64,000 nucleotides of DNA from positions 434,001-498,000 of the forward strand of contig KV748214.1 in assembly GCA_001692895.1 (NCBI GenBank), written 5' to 3'. Positions within the stretch are counted from its first letter, which is position 1. Every line of letters begins with the position of its first letter. Positions 62,376-64,000 of the stretch are shown in pieces. The position numbers and the translations under genes were made by a program. Source of the DNA: Cenococcum geophilum 1.58 (taxonomy: Eukaryota; Ascomycota; Dothideomycetes; Gloniales; Gloniaceae). The notes beneath the pieces were generated by a model. It was not told the DNA's origin. It made no database searches and saw nothing but the letters and a program-made list of their open reading frames with translations.

Positions 62376-62413
62376 CTATTGCGTATTTCCTAATCTGTAC
62401 GTCTACTAATCAG

Positions 62414-62584
62414 TATCGGTATACTCGCTTTATCAACGTGCACGAATATCACTTGTAGTGGTACGTATGCGGTGTTAAAGTTGGTAGTTAGTTGTTGTCT
62501 AGAAGTAAGGGGTTGCTCCAAGGTCAGGTTAGCTAACCTCGCTACGTGGTCTCGTGACCACGTTACATAATTAACGTTCCGACA
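62414..62584 (-). repeat. 5' LTR of Copia K
   Basis: 171 bp; plus-strand ends TATCGGTATACT and ACGTTCCGACA. Holds the inverted repeat ACGTGGTCTCGTGACCACGT at about 62554-62573. Confidence 0.94.
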
Positions 62585-62589
62585 CTAAG

Positions 62590-62940
62590 GTCCGCCTTTA
62601 GGTTACTAAAGAGATCCCTAACTAAGTAAATATTAATACTATAGAGCGCCGCAATATACAAGGATAAGTAGCAGAAAGAGATAATAATAGTAATATAGAA
62701 GATAAATAAGAGTTTAAGAAAATCTTTAATATATATAATAAAGACCCCTAAGGCCTAACTTATAAGATTAAATAAAAATATTATAAGGATACAACCTGGT
62801 AGCTAAAAGAAGACCTAAAGGGTTGTAAATAGGCTATATAGCGTTTCTATAAGCAATACCTTAAGAAGCTAGGACCCCTAAACTAGGTATAAAATAAGGA
62901 AAAGTTACGCTAAGGTTATAGCCAACTACCGTATTAAAAT
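62590..62940 (+). pseudogene. G2 pol: chromodomain end
   Basis: Resumes after the CTAAG duplication. Contains FEKIFNIYNKDPxGLTYKIK and YKDTTW-like YYKDTTWxLKEDLKGCKQAI (written in parts), a chromodomain relic, ending near KKLGPLN. The hairpin module follows. Confidence 0.78.
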
Positions 62941-62944
62941 TTAT

Positions 62945-63015
62945 AGTGGTTAAGATGTTATAGAACTTTAACCAGTAGTTAAAGTTATTTAATTAGCCAG
63001 ATTCTTACTAAGAAA
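62945..63015 (+). promoter_or_regulatory. Shared 3' hairpin module in Gypsy G2
   Basis: Palindrome at 62964-62986 with flanks TTAAGATG and TTTAATTAGCCAGATTCTTA; the most diverged copy. Confidence 0.7.
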
Positions 63016-63079
63016 TGCCATATAGACCAATTTAGGTAGTAGTATAGAGTTCTGCTAACCTTACTTACTAAACTAACTA

Positions 63080-63120
63080 ATTAGGATTTTCTATACCTAG
63101 CATAGAAAATTGCCATTAGC
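63080..63120 (+). promoter_or_regulatory. Second 3' hairpin in Gypsy G2
   Basis: Palindrome at 63086-63110 (arm ATTTTCTAT), preceded by CTAATTAGG and followed by GCCATTAGC as in the Copia copies. Confidence 0.7.
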
Positions 63121-63242
63121 TTAGTTAAGGGCGGTAAGCGGAACTAATATCTTTATAGTAAAAAATAGGCGACCCTAAACACTGCCTATTTTAGAGTTAT
63201 TTATTTAGTTTAGGGACTAAACCATCTAGGGGAGAGAAGTAC

Positions 63243-63429
63243 TATTACGGCACTAACCTAACGCATACTATTTTATACTGTCTTATACTATTTCCTACTA
63301 TTAGCTAGCCTACTACTAGTACCTTAGCGGCCGGCCCTACTATTTATATATAATACCCCCTTTCCACCTTCTTCTCCTCTTTATACCATAACATAGTTAT
63401 TTAGTCTACTTTATTATAGCACTGTGACA
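63243..63429 (+). repeat. 3' LTR of Gypsy G2
   Basis: 187 bp, begins TATTACGGCACTAACC and ends GCACTGTGACA, followed by the TSD GTTTA. Confidence 0.93.
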
Positions 63430-63434
63430 GTTTA

Positions 63435-64000
63435 ACTCTAGTGGTGTTATTTTCCAACTATAGTATACTACTAGGTGCTATGCGTCCTTATACCTCTATA
63501 GTAAGTATACTCCTAGTATAAAGTCTAATACGTTTGTTTCTACAACCGTATTTAATCCTAGTTAATAAATTTTAAGGATTGGCTCCTAGGTAAATAGCTC
63601 TTTAAGTTCCTTAAACAACTTCCTTTATTTATCTCCCTATGCCTATAATTCCTCTTTCTTTATAAGTTTAGTAAATAGTTTAATATTCTTTAACCACTAC
63701 GCTATAAACCTCCTATAGTAGTTGCAAAACCCTAGAAATAACCTTAACTATATTATATTTTCTAGTTCTTACTAACTTACTATAGCTTTAATTTTCTTTA
63801 GGTCTATATTAATATAACCTAGTTTAATAATAAATTTAATAAAATTGGTCTTCCTTATAAAGAACTTGTATTTTTTAATTGCTACTAATATCTATTCTTT
63901 TTACAGTCTTCTTAAAACCCATTTAACGTATTCCCCGTATTCTTCCTCTATCATTAAGTAGATAATAATATTATTAAGGTATGCCATAATAAACTCATTA
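63435..64000 (-). pseudogene. G1 pol: reverse transcriptase C-terminal half, open at window edge
   Basis: Minus-strand translation from the edge begins NEFIMAYLNNIIIYL, the RT active-site box (YLDD to YLNN) at about 63956-63995, then EEEYGEYVKWVLRRL, the connection domain and VVYYSWKITPLEL of the RNase H start. The frame continues at 21440. The rest of RT and gag lie outside the window. Confidence 0.88.

Larger units (their letters stand above)
56459..62584 (-). mobile_element. Complete Ty1/Copia retrotransposon K (6126 bp)
   Basis: 171-bp LTRs (56459-56629, 62414-62584) and TSD CTAAG (56454-56458, 62585-62589) bound it. Coding is on the minus strand: Gag right, then zinc knuckle, integrase, RT, RNase H left. 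The sequence after the 5' LTR on the minus strand, CTGATTAGTAGAC, resembles the primer region of Copia M/P/T, and the base run before the 3' LTR ends CTAG in all. It is a different Copia family from M/P: LTRs and the 3' module differ. Confidence 0.94.
21446..63429 (+). mobile_element. Ty3/Gypsy retrotransposon G2, carrier of five insertions
   Basis: 187-bp LTRs at 21446-21632 and 63243-63429 with TSD GTTTA (21441-21445, 63430-63434) bound it. Subtracting Copia M, the solo LTR, R2, G3 and Copia K with their TSDs leaves about 6956 bp, a normal Gypsy length. Gag, protease region, RT, RNase H, integrase and chromodomain follow in plus order across the fragments. A purine stretch TAGGGGAGAGAAG (63219-63240 area) precedes the 3' LTR. 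Confidence 0.95.
16277..64000 (-). mobile_element. Ty3/Gypsy retrotransposon G1, outermost host of the nest
   Basis: The element runs off the right edge. Its minus-strand pol is cut into three pieces: RT and part of RNase H (63435-64000), rest of RNase H and integrase (20233-21440), and the integrase tail plus chromodomain (16480-17022). The gaps are filled by G2 (21446-63429) and T (17028-20227), each with a 5-bp TSD. The left end is uncertain: a purine stretch (minus strand AAGGGGGACC near 16430-16440) could be the polypurine tract, which would put a roughly 155-bp 3' LTR at about 16277-16431. Confidence 0.85.

Overview
The window looks like a deep pile of dead transposable elements from a filamentous ascomycete (Pezizomycotina) genome. 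I see no intact host gene, tRNA or rRNA. The signs are: (i) reading frames that translate into clear Ty3/Gypsy, Ty1/Copia, Tad-like LINE and hAT proteins but are riddled with TAG/TAA where CAG, CAA or TGG is expected; (ii) TpA excess with CpA/TpG depletion, and LTR pairs that differ almost only by transitions, the footprint of repeat-induced point mutation (RIP); (iii) chromodomain-bearing Gypsy elements. The genus cannot be told from the sequence. Scattered N bases suggest a draft assembly.

Layout. 1-13.1 kb: a minus-strand Gypsy (here G0), split by a solo LTR (352-600) and by a complete minus-strand Gypsy (B, 5999-12340). 12.8-13.85 kb: AT-rich, unassigned. 13.85-15.56 kb: a decayed minus-strand hAT transposase, followed by an unidentified minus-strand relic to about 16.27 kb. 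About 16.28 kb to beyond the right edge: a minus-strand Gypsy (G1) split by a 3.2 kb gag-only LTR element (T, 17028-20227) and by a plus-strand Gypsy (G2, 21446-63429).

G2 is itself split by five insertions: a minus-strand Copia (M, 24613-44719), a solo LTR (45284-45515), a 2.56 kb TIR element full of minisatellites (R2, 47020-49580), a complete Gypsy (G3, 50078-56057) and a complete Copia (K, 56459-62584). Copia M contains a Tad-like LINE (28726 to about 40415), which contains a second copy of the same Copia family (P, 33395-39516), and also a poly(A) retroposon with minisatellites (R1, 41463-43694). The deepest chain is G1 > G2 > Copia M > LINE > Copia P, five levels. Target-site duplications (TSDs) were read directly for almost every insertion. 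Removing the nested inserts from Copia M leaves an internal region of 5738 bp, exactly that of Copia P.

Most notable: (1) a palindromic module just upstream of the 3' LTR is shared by five elements from two superfamilies (Gypsy B, G2, G3; Copia M, P), and a second hairpin is shared by Copia M, P and Gypsy G2; (2) R2, a TA-flanked TIR element with no transposase, made largely of five kinds of tandem repeat; (3) R1, a poly(A)-tailed retroposon with long minisatellite arrays; (4) T, apparently a non-autonomous derivative parasitising the Copia M/P machinery.
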